Shown: piece after piece, positions 41,429-50,633 of the stretch | Numbering within the stretch: position 1 is the stretch's first letter | Layout of the letters: each line of letters starts with the position of its first letter | NCBI GenBank assembly: GCA_023435565.1 | Contig: JAEYRN010000103.1 | Span: 89,376 to 153,375 of the forward strand | Source: Bacillota bacterium | GTDB lineage: Bacteria > Bacillota > UBA4882 > UBA8346 | Reading direction: 5' to 3' | Length of the DNA: 64,000 nucleotides | The notes under the pieces: generated by a model | Databases searched by the model: none | Seen by the model: the letters and a program-made list of their open reading frames with translations, nothing else | Told to the model about the DNA's origin: nothing | Translations under genes and position numbers: made by a program

Positions 41429-44100
41429 TCGCCCCAATTACTACCGATTTTAAAATCAACTACCAAAGGTACACTTAATTTTATAGCCTGTTCCATTTCC
41501 TTTTTAACTATGTAGGCCAGTTCTCTCCAGTTTGCTTCCTTAACCTCAAAGACCAGTTCATCATGGACTTGTAATAGCAGTTGCCCCAGTTCGGGGCGGT
41601 CCGCTAGTATATTATCGATTTTGACCATGGCAAGTTTGATAATATCGGCGGCTGTTCCTTGAATCGGTGTATTACGAGCCATTCTTTCCGCAAAAGAACG
41701 CAATGTAAAATTGCGCGAATTTAAATCAGGCAACTTGCGAATCCGACCAAGCAGCGTACTAGCTTCACCACAACTGCGAGCTTGATCGATCAATTCCGCT
41801 ACATATTTTTTGACACCGGGGTATTGCTGAAAATAGGCTTCAATAAAAGAATCAGCTTCCTTACGGGTTACTCCGATATTTTTTGCTAATCCGAAACCGC
41901 TAATACCATAGATAATCCCGAAATTAACCGCTTTTGCCTGATCACGCATTTTCCTGGTTACCTGATCCGGTTCAACTCCGTGAACTGCCGCCGCAGTAAA
42001 CCGATGAATATCTTCCCCTTTTAAAAACGCTTCTCGATAAGCCGTATCTCCCGAAAAATGCGCCATTACCCGTAGTTCGATTTGAGAGTAATCTGCTGCC
42101 AACAATAAATAATCTTGCCCTCTGGTGACGAAAGCCTTACGGATCATCCGGCCTTCTTCGGAACGGACCGGTATGTTTTGAAGATTCGGTTCGGTGCTGC
42201 TTAATCTACCGGTAGTAGTCACCGCCTGGTTGAAAGTAGTATGGACCCGGCCTGTTTTTGAATTGATCAAGGCGATTAAGGAATCAATATAAGTGGTCTG
42301 TAATTTGATATTCTGACGATATTCCAAAATTAGCGACACCACCGGATGTTGGTCAAGGAGTTCTTCCAACACTTGAGCATCGGTAGAATAACCGGTTTTC
42401 GTTTTTTTGGGAGCTTTCAGCCCCAGTTTTTCATAAAGAATAACCCCCAATTGTTTTGGAGAATTAATATTGAACTTTTCCCCCGTCAGGTTGAATATTT
42501 CCGTTTCTAACTGATGTTGGCGAATACGAAGCTCATTGCCGAATGTTCGAAGAGCTTCCGGTTCCACTTTAATTCCGGTTTTTTCCATATTAAGTAAAAC
42601 TTTAATTAATGGAACTTCCACATTACGGTAAAGATCAACCAATCCAAGGGTAGACATTAGATCCTGAAAAACTTCCTTTAACTCCCAAATGGATTGAAGA
42701 CGTCCGCCCGCAATTTTGGATAATACTTCTTCTGGTAATCCTTCCGGTAATTCAAAAACGGAAAATACTTTCCCCCGTTCATTGTTCCAGGTTGGAATCG
42801 TCTTATGTAAATAATTCTTGGTTAGTTCCTCAAGTTCCAAACTACCTAGCCCTGCATTAACCAGATATCCGGCGATTAATGTATCCTCCAAAACTCCATG
42901 AATCTCAATGCCGTTAACCATAGCTATTTGCAATTGTTTTTTCAAATCATGTCCGGTTTTTACAATCAGTTCATCGGTTAAAACCCGGACTAAACACTCC
43001 GGAAGACGCTTTTCTTTTGAAAGAGGGTAAAACCAGTTGTGATTGAAATCGCTTATTCCCAAACCCAGTAGCTTACTACCTATCCAATTAGCTCCGGCGG
43101 TTAAAAATTGGATAGCGCATACCCGAGCTGATTCCAGTTTTTGCACAATCGCCTCAAGGTTAGCTTCTTTAACAACTTCAATCTTAAAATCAATTGGTGG
43201 TAAAATACTTAACTCAGCTTCGGGTTGGTCTTCACCGGCCAGTTTTTTTGCTAAGGATTTAAACTCATATTTAATACAAAAATCATGTAATTTTTGACGG
43301 TCATAAGGTTTTTCCCGACAACAGTTCTGAATGTCGACAGTTGGCTTTAAGTCGGTGATAATGGTCGCCAATTTCTTGCTTAAATATGCTTGATCACGGT
43401 ATTTTAATAATAATTCCCGATCCCTGGTTCGTTCGATACTTTCAACACTTTCATATATCGCATCGATGGAACCGAATTGATGTAAGTATTTAAGAGCGGT
43501 TTTTTCACCAAAACCAGGGATTCCCGGAATATTGTCCGAAGAGTCACCCATCAATCCCTTTAAGTCAATCAATTGTTCGGGAGTTAATTGATAACGGTTT
43601 TGAATATACTCGTTATCAACGTTATCCACCTCGGTAATGCCCTTCCGGGTATACTTCACTTTTATCCCCGACTCCACCAATTGAAAAGCATCCCGATCGC
43701 CGGTTACAAGTTCAACTTCCAAGCCTTGTTTAACGGCATGTTTAGCATAAGTACCGATTAAATCATCCGCTTCAAAACCCGGTTCTTCCAATGCGGGTAT
43801 TTCTAATATCGCTAATAGTTCTTTAATGATAGGAATCTGGGTCCGCAAAGAATCTTCCATCTTTAAACGTTGCCCTTTATAGTCCGAGTATTCCTGATGG
43901 CGGAATGTCGGGGTTCCCGAATCCAACGCCGCTAACATAAAATTAGGTTTGGATTCGTCCAATAGCTTTAAGAGCATCATTGCCATACCGTAAACGGCAT
44001 TAGTCGGTTGTCCGTTACTGGTTGCAAGGGGAGGTAAGGCAAAAAAAGCCCGATTAGCTAAACTATAAGTGTCAATTATGACTAACTTCTGATTACCCAT
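41404..44100 (-). CDS. polA: DNA polymerase I
   Basis: This 898-residue polymerase fills gaps in repair and removes RNA primers. The 5'-3' exonuclease domain occupies about residues 1-290 (FEADDLIGTYA, GDRDAFQLV, GLMGDSSDNIPG). The middle 3'-5' exonuclease-like domain (about 305-490) lacks the DXE motif (CAIQFLTAG in its place), so proofreading is probably absent, as in Bacillus and Thermus enzymes. The polymerase domain has motif A LLLAADYSQIELRV and motif C LQVHDELVFEV. Its last seven or so residues are encoded by a palindromic repeat. Confidence 0.97.
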   Translation of the reverse strand: MGNQKLVIIDTYSLANRAFFALPPLATSNGQPTNAVYGMAMMLLKLLDESKPNFMLAALDSGTPTFRHQEYSDYKGQRLKMEDSLRTQIPIIKELLAILEIPALEEPGFEADDLIGTYAKHAVKQGLEVELVTGDRDAFQLVESGIKVKYTRKGITEVDNVDNEYIQNRYQLTPEQLIDLKGLMGDSSDNIPGIPGFGEKTALKYLHQFGSIDAIYESVESIERTRDRELLLKYRDQAYLSKKLATIITDLKPTVDIQNCCREKPYDRQKLHDFCIKYEFKSLAKKLAGEDQPEAELSILPPIDFKIEVVKEANLEAIVQKLESARVCAIQFLTAGANWIGSKLLGLGISDFNHNWFYPLSKEKRLPECLVRVLTDELIVKTGHDLKKQLQIAMVNGIEIHGVLEDTLIAGYLVNAGLGSLELEELTKNYLHKTIPTWNNERGKVFSVFELPEGLPEEVLSKIAGGRLQSIWELKEVFQDLMSTLGLVDLYRNVEVPLIKVLLNMEKTGIKVEPEALRTFGNELRIRQHQLETEIFNLTGEKFNINSPKQLGVILYEKLGLKAPKKTKTGYSTDAQVLEELLDQHPVVSLILEYRQNIKLQTTYIDSLIALINSKTGRVHTTFNQAVTTTGRLSSTEPNLQNIPVRSEEGRMIRKAFVTRGQDYLLLAADYSQIELRVMAHFSGDTAYREAFLKGEDIHRFTAAAVHGVEPDQVTRKMRDQAKAVNFGIIYGISGFGLAKNIGVTRKEADSFIEAYFQQYPGVKKYVAELIDQARSCGEASTLLGRIRKLPDLNSRNFTLRSFAERMARNTPIQGTAADIIKLAMVKIDNILADRPELGQLLLQVHDELVFEVKEANWRELAYIVKKEMEQAIKLSVPLVVDFKIGSNWGEMNSSKLN

Positions 44101-44126
44101 TCTTATAAACCTTTCTTTTTAACGTT

Positions 44127-44246
44127 TAGCCGCAGAGACACTGAGACACAGAGAATGAAAAGTACTCCATTTATGCTCTTTATTGCAGATTAATCTTAAT
44201 GGTCTGTTCTTAAAAGCTACTCTGTGTCTCTGAGTCTCTGTGGCTA
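44127..44246. repeat. Hairpin repeat of the CACAGAGAC family
   Basis: The arms 44127-44154 and 44220-44246 are near-perfect reverse complements (TAGCC-GCAGAGACAC-type), separated by 65 bp of AT-rich sequence. It fills the gap between polA and the TsaD-like gene. Confidence 0.8.
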
Positions 44247-44249
44247 ATC

Positions 44250-45188
44250 TTATAAGTAACTTCTTTGCTTTATTAAATCATATCCAATTAGACCAACACC
44301 TACTGCATTATCGCCGGATAATTCTATAGGAGCGAATACTATTTTAACATCATGCAAAGACGCCTCATTTAATAATGCTGCTCTAACAAGTTCGTTGGAA
44401 GCCACTCCTCCTGCGAATAAAACCAGATTAACCTGAAACCGGCGAACGGCCTCTATTGTAACCTTTATCAACGAACGGCTAATACAGTTAAAAACTCTCC
44501 GGGCTAACTCCGGCGGGGCAATGCCGGAATCCATAAGACGTTTACCGGCGGAATCAGGCCCTGAGAAACTAATTGTTAAATCTTTAGTAACCACCGGAAG
44601 AAATTCTATAGACTGTGATTGACTCGCCAATTCTTCCAGGAATATTCCGGCTGGGAACCCACCTCCTAGTGCTACTCCAATTCGATCAATCAATTGGCCC
44701 ACTTGAAGGTCAGTGCTACCCCCTACTTTTTCAATATCGAAGCCTCCTGAAAAAGCTCTAACCAATAATAGTTCAGTTGTCCCTCCGGAAAGATGCCAAG
44801 CTAAAAAAGTTTTATTAATAAATTCAGTATTTAAAAGGCCAGCTCGGAGGTGTCCTTCCTGGTGACTGGTTTCAAAAAAAGGGACCCCTATGACACATGC
44901 CAAAGTAGCCCCTAAGCTTGCCCCGACTTTAAATACTGGCAAATAAGATCCGGACACGGGCCGCGGCCGTATTGAAGCAGCAACTGCTGTAATAGGCGTG
45001 ATTTCTTTCAAATCTTCCACCAGCCGGGGCAAATTTTGGATATGCTGAAAAACCGCTTCCGATTGCCTTAATCCCCGCTGGCCCGGTTTAACCTGAAGCA
45101 TCTGTCGGCGATTATTTATTATAGAGCCGTCTCCATTAATCAAAGCTACCGAGGTTGTATAACAACTGGTATCAATCCCGATAATCAT
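44250..45188 (-). CDS. TsaD/Kae1-like ASKHA-fold protein (paralog)
   Basis: This 312-residue protein belongs to the Kae1/TsaD (O-sialoglycoprotein endopeptidase) family. It has IGIDTSCYTTSVAL at the start, the metal-binding HX3H motif (TSHQEGH), LSGGTTELLL and the FAGGVASNEL segment. True TsaD carries out tRNA t6A synthesis and usually ends differently, so this is probably the second, divergent paralog that clostridia often carry near nusB. Metal and nucleotide binding are likely retained. It lies 44 bp after nusB. Confidence 0.8.
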   Translation of the reverse strand: MIIGIDTSCYTTSVALINGDGSIINNRRQMLQVKPGQRGLRQSEAVFQHIQNLPRLVEDLKEITPITAVAASIRPRPVSGSYLPVFKVGASLGATLACVIGVPFFETSHQEGHLRAGLLNTEFINKTFLAWHLSGGTTELLLVRAFSGGFDIEKVGGSTDLQVGQLIDRIGVALGGGFPAGIFLEELASQSQSIEFLPVVTKDLTISFSGPDSAGKRLMDSGIAPPELARRVFNCISRSLIKVTIEAVRRFQVNLVLFAGGVASNELVRAALLNEASLHDVKIVFAPIELSGDNAVGVGLIGYDLIKQRSYL

Positions 45189-45232
45189 TAGCTAAATAGT
45201 CTCCATTACAAAAAACAGAGGGAATCCCTCCG

Positions 45233-45664
45233 TTATGTTTCTTGCTTTATTTCTATCTCAGCCATCCCGGAACTTCGAATAATATTACCTAAAATTCCGT
45301 TAATAAATCGACCCGAATCATCGTCTCCATAGGTTTTAGCCAATTCGACCGCTTCATTAACGGTAACCCCTGCCGGAATGTCGTTTTGATATTTCAATTC
45401 GTAAAGCGACATCCGTAAAATGTTCCGGTCGGTACTAAGCATTCGATCTAATTTCCAGTCTTGAGCGTATTTTGAGATCTCACCGTCAATTTCGGTTAAA
45501 TGAGTCATGGTTCCCTCGACTAATTGTTTTAAAAACAATTGACCGGCTTCACTAAGACTTGAATTTTTAAGATTATGAGAAAGAACTTCATTCCAAGAAT
45601 TTTTCCCCAAATCTACTTGGAAAATTATTTTGAATGCTTCTTCACGGGCTGCGCGACGGGTCAT
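45233..45664 (-). CDS. nusB: Transcription antitermination factor NusB
   Basis: This 143-residue all-helical protein has the N-terminal RRAAREEAFKIIFQ motif and the C-terminal VNEAVELAKTYGDDDSGRFINGILG block of NusB. It binds BoxA RNA with S10 in rRNA antitermination. It follows the DUF2273 gene by 18 bp. Confidence 0.96.
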   Translation of the reverse strand: MTRRAAREEAFKIIFQVDLGKNSWNEVLSHNLKNSSLSEAGQLFLKQLVEGTMTHLTEIDGEISKYAQDWKLDRMLSTDRNILRMSLYELKYQNDIPAGVTVNEAVELAKTYGDDDSGRFINGILGNIIRSSGMAEIEIKQET

Positions 45665-45682
45665 ACAACCACCTTTTTCAAT

Positions 45683-45910
45683 TTATTCTTTAGGAGGGAA
45701 GACTTTATAAAAGATGTCCCGTAAAGAACCCCTTTGATCAATTCTTTTTCCTAAAAAGTACCCCAAAAATATGCATACCACAAAGGCCAATGCTCTCCAA
45801 AAACCCATAAAGGCCCAAAGCAACCCGGCAATAAATCCGATTAGACCGCCAAAAATTCGGGCTTTATAAAGTGAGAGCTTGGGTAGAATTTCTTCAAAAA
45901 ATTCTCTCAC
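45683..45910 (-). CDS. DUF2273 small membrane protein
   Basis: This 75-residue protein has two membrane helices with Gly-rich faces (IFGGLIGFIAGLLWAFMGF and the ALAFVVCIFLGYFLG helix). DUF2273 proteins occur between amaP/asp23 and nusB in Bacillota and are thought to be part of the envelope-stress module. It starts at GTG behind AAAGGGG. Confidence 0.87.
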   Translation of the reverse strand: MREFFEEILPKLSLYKARIFGGLIGFIAGLLWAFMGFWRALAFVVCIFLGYFLGKRIDQRGSLRDIFYKVFPPKE

Positions 45911-45925
45911 ACCAGTTACCCCTTT

Positions 45926-46474
45926 CTACTCAACTCTTGCCCTAACTTCGGCCGCAATTTTGGTAACTAAAACCTTAACCGAGTTAACTCTGATGCCAAC
46001 TGTTTCAAAGATATACTCATCAACCTTTGCTTTAATATCCTCGGAAATTTGCGGAATACTCAAATCAGGATTAACAGTCACCTCGATAAATACATCCAAA
46101 CCGGTCAAATCAGCTCTAACTCCCACATGAGCGTCTTTGACACCTTTAATGTTTTTACAGGCTCGTAAAGACAAACTCTCAACCGCCGAAACCGCAATAC
46201 GGATTTCCCCGAATTGGGTCTGGTGAATTATTGTTTTTTCCTCACGTTTCATCCGGAGCGCCATCCTAATAGCTAAGACCGCTAATAGGAGAGAAATTCC
46301 CGATACGCCCAAAGCCCACCAAAACTCCTGTGGTGAAAGTTCTTTTAGGTTTTCGAGAAAAATGTCGGCTTGTCCCAAACCAAAAGTTAACATTAATAAA
46401 CTCAAACCGACTACGATCAAAATAATTCCAGCCAATAAGCTAACTAACCGTTCACCAACTTTCATGAATCGCAA
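45926..46474 (-). CDS. amaP: Alkaline shock membrane anchor protein AmaP
   Basis: This 182-residue protein has two N-terminal membrane helices (about 8-32 and 50-70). A cytoplasmic Asp23-like domain follows (IRIAVSAVESLSLRACKNIKGV and VNSVKVLVTKIA). In the family it tethers Asp23 to the membrane. Either TTG 46474 or ATG 46465 may be the start. It lies between asp23 and the DUF2273 gene. Confidence 0.88.
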   Translation of the reverse strand: MRFMKVGERLVSLLAGIILIVVGLSLLMLTFGLGQADIFLENLKELSPQEFWWALGVSGISLLLAVLAIRMALRMKREEKTIIHQTQFGEIRIAVSAVESLSLRACKNIKGVKDAHVGVRADLTGLDVFIEVTVNPDLSIPQISEDIKAKVDEYIFETVGIRVNSVKVLVTKIAAEVRARVE

Positions 46475-46552
46475 TACCCTTCCTTTCTTTCTAAATATAA
46501 TAATATCAAAGACGACTAAAACCGAAAAACGTGAGATAATATTGTTTAAAAA

Positions 46553-46927
46553 TTAAAGAATACGAGATTCGTTAGTTTCCTCATTCCGGAGCTCGACTCC
46601 CTGGATATGCACATTGACTTCTACTACTTCCAGGCCGGTCATGCTCTCTACGGCCCGTTTGACATTTTCCTGTACTTGATAAGCTATGTCGGGAATCTTA
46701 GCCCCGTATTCAATGACCACAAATAAATCTATTGCACATTGTTTTTCGCCGACTTCAACTTTTACTCCCTTAGCCAAACTTTTCTTCTTTAGCAGCTCGG
46801 CAAAACCATCGACCATTCCACCGCTCATTCCTGCTACTCCTTTAACTTCGGAAGCGGCTAACCCGGCGATTATTTTAACAACTTCACTGGCTATTCTTAT
46901 AGTACCTGATTCAATTTGCTCCGACAT
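46553..46927 (-). CDS. Asp23/Gls24 envelope stress protein
   Basis: This about 124-residue cytoplasmic protein is a single Asp23 domain: GTIRIASEVVKIIAGLAASEVKGV, then CAIDLFVVIEYGAKIPDIA and the closing VVEVNVHIQGVEL strand. It is expected to bind AmaP at the membrane. ATG 46927 follows GGAGGT. It is downstream of accC with a gap of about 30 bp, so it may be in the acc operon. Confidence 0.93.
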   Translation of the reverse strand: MSEQIESGTIRIASEVVKIIAGLAASEVKGVAGMSGGMVDGFAELLKKKSLAKGVKVEVGEKQCAIDLFVVIEYGAKIPDIAYQVQENVKRAVESMTGLEVVEVNVHIQGVELRNEETNESRIL

Positions 46928-46958
46928 CAACTACACCTCCAAATCTTCATACCAAATT

Positions 46959-48335
46959 TTAATCGGATTCGGCGTCGGATATGTCTTTTTTTGCGCCAAA
47001 AATCCTGGTTTGGATGAAATTGGTGTAGACCTCCCCCCTTTGAAAATAAGAATTTTTTAATACTTCCATTTGGAAAGGAATTGTAGTCTTAACTCCTTGA
47101 ATTTCGAATTCTTCTAAAGCCCGAAGCATTCGGCTAATGGCTGCGTCACGGGATTCATCCCAAACGATCAATTTAGCAATCATCGAATCATAATAAGGCG
47201 GTATCATATAACCTTGATAAGCACAACTATCAACCCTTACTCCGGGTCCGCCCGGAACATGGTAGACATTGATCCGGCCGGGTGACGGTTGAAAGTTTTT
47301 CGCTGGGTCCTCTGCGTTTATCCGGCACTCTATGGCATGACCCCGGACCTTTATTTGGTCTTGAGTTATATCCAGCTTCATTCCAGCGGCTACTTTAATC
47401 TGTTCTTTGATTAAATCTATATTAGTGACCAATTCCGTAACCGGGTGTTCAACCTGGATTCGGGTATTCATTTCCATAAAATAAAATTCCCCGTTTTTAT
47501 CAAGTAGAAATTCCACGGTCCCGGCATTGGTATAGCCGACTGATTTTGCTCCTTTAAGAGCTGCTTCCCCAATTTTACTGCGCATTTCAGGATTGACCGC
47601 CGGAGAAGGAGACTCCTCAATCACCTTCTGATGCCGCCGTTGTACCGAACAGTCGCGTTCGCCCAAGTAAACTCCATTTCCATGTTCATCGAGGAGTAAC
47701 TGGACCTCAATATGCTTTGGTTCCTCAATAAATTTTTCCATATATACTTCAGGGTTTCCAAAAGCAATATCGGCTTCACTTTGTGCGGTTCTATAAGCAT
47801 TCAACAATTCATCTTGGTTGTAAACAACCCTCATCCCCCGGCCACCACCGCCGGCGGATGCTTTAATAATGACGGGATATCCAATCTCCTTGGCTTTTTT
47901 CAAAGCTCCGTCTTCATCTTGAATAACGCCGTCGGAACCAGGAACAACAGGTACCCCGGCATCTTTCATGGTTTGCTTTGCTACAGCCTTATCCCCCATT
48001 TTTTCAATGGCTTCAGCCGGTGGACCGATAAATTTTATATGGTGAGTCTCGCAAATTTCCGCAAAACGGGCGTTCTCAGCCAAAAAACCATATCCGGGGT
48101 GAATGGCGTCCACACCGGCGATTGTAGCAGCACTGATAATATTTGGAATATTTAAATAACTGCGGTTTCCGGGGGCAGGCCCTACACAAAATGCCTCATC
48201 TGCATAGTGAACATGTAAAGAGTCCCGATCAGCCTCGGAATAGATGGCTACAGTTCCAACACCCATCTCTTTGCAGGCCCGGATGATTCGGAGCGCAATT
48301 TCACCGCGATTGGCAATTAAGATCTTTTTGAACAT
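46959..48335 (-). CDS. accC: Biotin carboxylase subunit of acetyl-CoA carboxylase
   Basis: This 458-residue enzyme carboxylates biotin on AccB with ATP and bicarbonate, the first step of fatty acid synthesis. It has the start KKILIANRGEIALRIIRA, the ATP-grasp glycine loop ASAGGGGRGMR, the MEKFIEEPKHIEVQ segment and EMNTRIQVEHPVTE. It follows accB by 34 bp. accA and accD are not in the window. Confidence 0.97.
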   Translation of the reverse strand: MFKKILIANRGEIALRIIRACKEMGVGTVAIYSEADRDSLHVHYADEAFCVGPAPGNRSYLNIPNIISAATIAGVDAIHPGYGFLAENARFAEICETHHIKFIGPPAEAIEKMGDKAVAKQTMKDAGVPVVPGSDGVIQDEDGALKKAKEIGYPVIIKASAGGGGRGMRVVYNQDELLNAYRTAQSEADIAFGNPEVYMEKFIEEPKHIEVQLLLDEHGNGVYLGERDCSVQRRHQKVIEESPSPAVNPEMRSKIGEAALKGAKSVGYTNAGTVEFLLDKNGEFYFMEMNTRIQVEHPVTELVTNIDLIKEQIKVAAGMKLDITQDQIKVRGHAIECRINAEDPAKNFQPSPGRINVYHVPGGPGVRVDSCAYQGYMIPPYYDSMIAKLIVWDESRDAAISRMLRALEEFEIQGVKTTIPFQMEVLKNSYFQRGEVYTNFIQTRIFGAKKDISDAESD

Positions 48336-48369
48336 ATTTTTTCACGACACCTCCGGTTTCAAGTCATGG

Positions 48370-48861
48370 TCATACTTTTTCCAAAACGAACAAAGGCTGG
48401 CCATACTCCACCGGTTGTGCGTTCTCAACCAATACTTGGACGATTTTGCCGCGCCATTCACTCTCGATTTCATTCATAAGCTTCATTGCTTCAATAATAC
48501 ATACAACTTGTCCTGCCTCAACGGTTTCTCCGTTTTGGACATAAGGTTCCGAATCAGGACTTGGAGAACGGTAGAAAGTCCCTACCATCGGAGCAATAAT
48601 TAAGACTTGGTTTGGCCCAAGTCCCTCTTTTTTCTCTACATCCGCGGGAACGGCCGAAGGGTTTAGCTGCGCCGGAGGCAATCCGGGGGCCATCATCATA
48701 TTTGCAGTGGGATACTGCATCATTGGGGCCTGAGTTGTAACATGAGAGCAACTTAATCCTTTCTTTATCGAAATCTTGTTTCCTTCACTTTCAAACGTAA
48801 ATTCGGTAATGTCAGTCCCATCCAACATCTTCACCAATTCCTTGATTTCCTTATTGTTCAT
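48370..48861 (-). CDS. accB: Biotin carboxyl carrier protein
   Basis: This 163-residue protein has an N-terminal helical part (NNKEIKELVKMLDGTDITEF), a Pro/Ala/Met-rich linker (about 45-80) and a C-terminal biotinyl domain with the biotinylated Lys in IIEAMKLMNE. It carries carboxyl-biotin between AccC and AccAD. It is cotranscribed with accC and lies downstream of spoIIIAH. Confidence 0.96.
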   Translation of the reverse strand: MNNKEIKELVKMLDGTDITEFTFESEGNKISIKKGLSCSHVTTQAPMMQYPTANMMMAPGLPPAQLNPSAVPADVEKKEGLGPNQVLIIAPMVGTFYRSPSPDSEPYVQNGETVEAGQVVCIIEAMKLMNEIESEWRGKIVQVLVENAQPVEYGQPLFVLEKV

Positions 48862-48976
48862 TCATTGTCCTCCTTATAGGGAATGGGAAAAGTATAAGTG
48901 TATTTATTCACCAATGAGGAAATTTTTCCTTCTTTTAATTAATTTTATCTTTTAGACCAACCGGTATACAAGAAAA

Positions 48977-49489
48977 TTAGCGCTCCAAGATCTGAATCCG
49001 GTCCAATTGATATCCGGTGACTTCAGCGCTAGTAATAGCAATGTTTTTTGCATCTTCAGGTTGAAGACGCCCCGAAATTGCTACAGTTACCAAATTACGA
49101 CCGATTGTAGCCATACATTCTTCAAAACCTTTTGCCATCAAAATGTTTTCCAGTTCATGTTCTTTTGATGTAGCCTGAGTCAAACGCCATAGTTCTTCCT
49201 CCGCCTCTTTTCTAACCTGGTCGGAGAGGCCAATTTTATCTAATAAACTTTGGATCCTTTCAACTTCACGACTACGCTCCCGATCTCTCTCGATTTTAAA
49301 ATCCAATAATGAATCCCCCGGGTTATATTCTCGCGGCACTGAAGGAGCAGGATTGACAAGGGGGGGATTTTCAGTTTGGTTTACACGGATTACTTGCCGA
49401 TAGCCATACCAAAACATTGTGGCGCAAACAGCCACCACTATCAAGACCCAGTACTTTCGATTATTTATTACATAAAAAAATTGTTTCAA
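48977..49489 (-). CDS. spoIIIAH: Stage III sporulation protein AH
   Basis: This 170-residue protein has one N-terminal membrane helix (about 13-29), a charged coiled-coil linker (DFKIERDRERSREVERIQSLL) and a C-terminal ring-building domain. In the family it binds SpoIIQ of the forespore across the intermembrane space, forming a channel. It is the last gene of the spoIIIA operon. Confidence 0.93.
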   Translation of the reverse strand: MKQFFYVINNRKYWVLIVVAVCATMFWYGYRQVIRVNQTENPPLVNPAPSVPREYNPGDSLLDFKIERDRERSREVERIQSLLDKIGLSDQVRKEAEEELWRLTQATSKEHELENILMAKGFEECMATIGRNLVTVAISGRLQPEDAKNIAITSAEVTGYQLDRIQILER

Positions 49490-49495
49490 TTTTTT

Positions 49496-50098
49496 TCACT
49501 CCTTCGCTTCTTTCCCTGGAATTATTAAAACCCGATGTCCCGGAAGGCCTAAAATAGTTACAACCGTGTCGGTAAGCAATTTCCGAACCCGACTATCGCC
49601 CGCCCCTGTTGCGACTACTACGACACCCTCAATTTCCGGCGCCAGTTCTTCTTTGAGAACCGGAGAATCCCGCCCTTCCCGGTCCTTCGCAAAGACCAAC
49701 TCGTCGCTGGAGCTTTCTTCGGTGTTAACCATTCCTTCTTCTTGATTAACCCGCTTACTGGTCCGTGCCTGCCGTTCCCATATCTTACGGTTACCCGCTT
49801 TTAAATTAATATCAACCCGTACTTCCCCAACTCCGGCAATACCCATTAGCGTCTTAGTCAGTTCTATCTCCAACCGCTCTTCATCCGACTCGGGGTTTAA
49901 TTCGGAATTCTCAGCCTCAACTTGTTTCCGATCGGTTAATTCATTGGGATATTCTTCCCGTGTATTCCCGCTCATTAAGAGTACTATCCCTAAACATATT
50001 AAACCAAGTAAAATCCAGATTGATACCGGCTTTGACTGAAAGTATGCCCAAAGTTCATGAAAACCGAACTCCTTTTCTTCATTATTACTAATTTTCAT
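49496..50098 (-). CDS. spoIIIAG: Stage III sporulation protein AG
   Basis: This 200-residue protein has one membrane helix (about 28-45) and a C-terminal ring-building motif domain (LMGIAGVGEVRVDINL and EGVVVVATGAGDSRVRKLL), similar to secretion-system ring proteins. Between these parts is an insert rich in Ser, Glu and Arg (about 100-135). It overlaps spoIIIAF by 11 bp. Confidence 0.93.
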   Translation of the reverse strand: MKISNNEEKEFGFHELWAYFQSKPVSIWILLGLICLGIVLLMSGNTREEYPNELTDRKQVEAENSELNPESDEERLEIELTKTLMGIAGVGEVRVDINLKAGNRKIWERQARTSKRVNQEEGMVNTEESSSDELVFAKDREGRDSPVLKEELAPEIEGVVVVATGAGDSRVRKLLTDTVVTILGLPGHRVLIIPGKEAKE

Positions 50099-50633
50099 CC
50101 CAATTCACCTCAATTTGCTCTTTGGATAGATCGGAGACCAAACGAACCGAATTTTGTATTTTGTTGGTGAACTTATCTTGGTCTATTTTGGAAAAAGTCT
50201 CGTTAAAAGCGGGAACAACTCTGATATTTACTCGGGTAAACCCAGACTTTGATTCGGCGAACCGAACCTCCCGCAAATCAATTCCATCAATTAATCCGAT
50301 TACGCTTTCAATTTTTTCCTTAGTTAATATTCGTTGTTGTGAATCAAAACGCTCCTGCCAGTTGTTACGGATTTGTAAACCACACTCCAAAACTTGCTGC
50401 GAGGTTTGGTGATTGGCGCCGTGACTAGCCGATAAAATCCGGTCCAGTTCCAGCGGTACCTTGAAAATACGGGCCAAAGGCTGAACCAAAATAACCATTA
50501 CCAATAGGCCAATCACCAATTTTACCGGTTTTTTTAAACTATTCTCCGGTATCAACATCTCAATGAAACCGGCCAGTAGTAAAGCAGTAATAAATTGTCG
50601 CAACCATTCGGTTATTTTATCCACTAAATTCAC
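50088..50633 (-). CDS. spoIIIAF: Stage III sporulation protein AF
   Basis: This 181-residue protein has two membrane helices (about 15-30 and 37-55), with the family block IPENSLKKPVKLVIGLLVMVIL, and a soluble C-terminal ring-building-like domain. It overlaps spoIIIAE by 4 bp and spoIIIAG by 11 bp, so the three are translated together. Confidence 0.92.
   Translation of the reverse strand: MNLVDKITEWLRQFITALLLAGFIEMLIPENSLKKPVKLVIGLLVMVILVQPLARIFKVPLELDRILSASHGANHQTSQQVLECGLQIRNNWQERFDSQQRILTKEKIESVIGLIDGIDLREVRFAESKSGFTRVNIRVVPAFNETFSKIDQDKFTNKIQNSVRLVSDLSKEQIEVNWDEN

Noticed and set aside
47712..48603. Plus-strand frames opposite accC/accB (147 and 119 codons)
   Set aside because: They are shadows of highly conserved genes, with no start signals.
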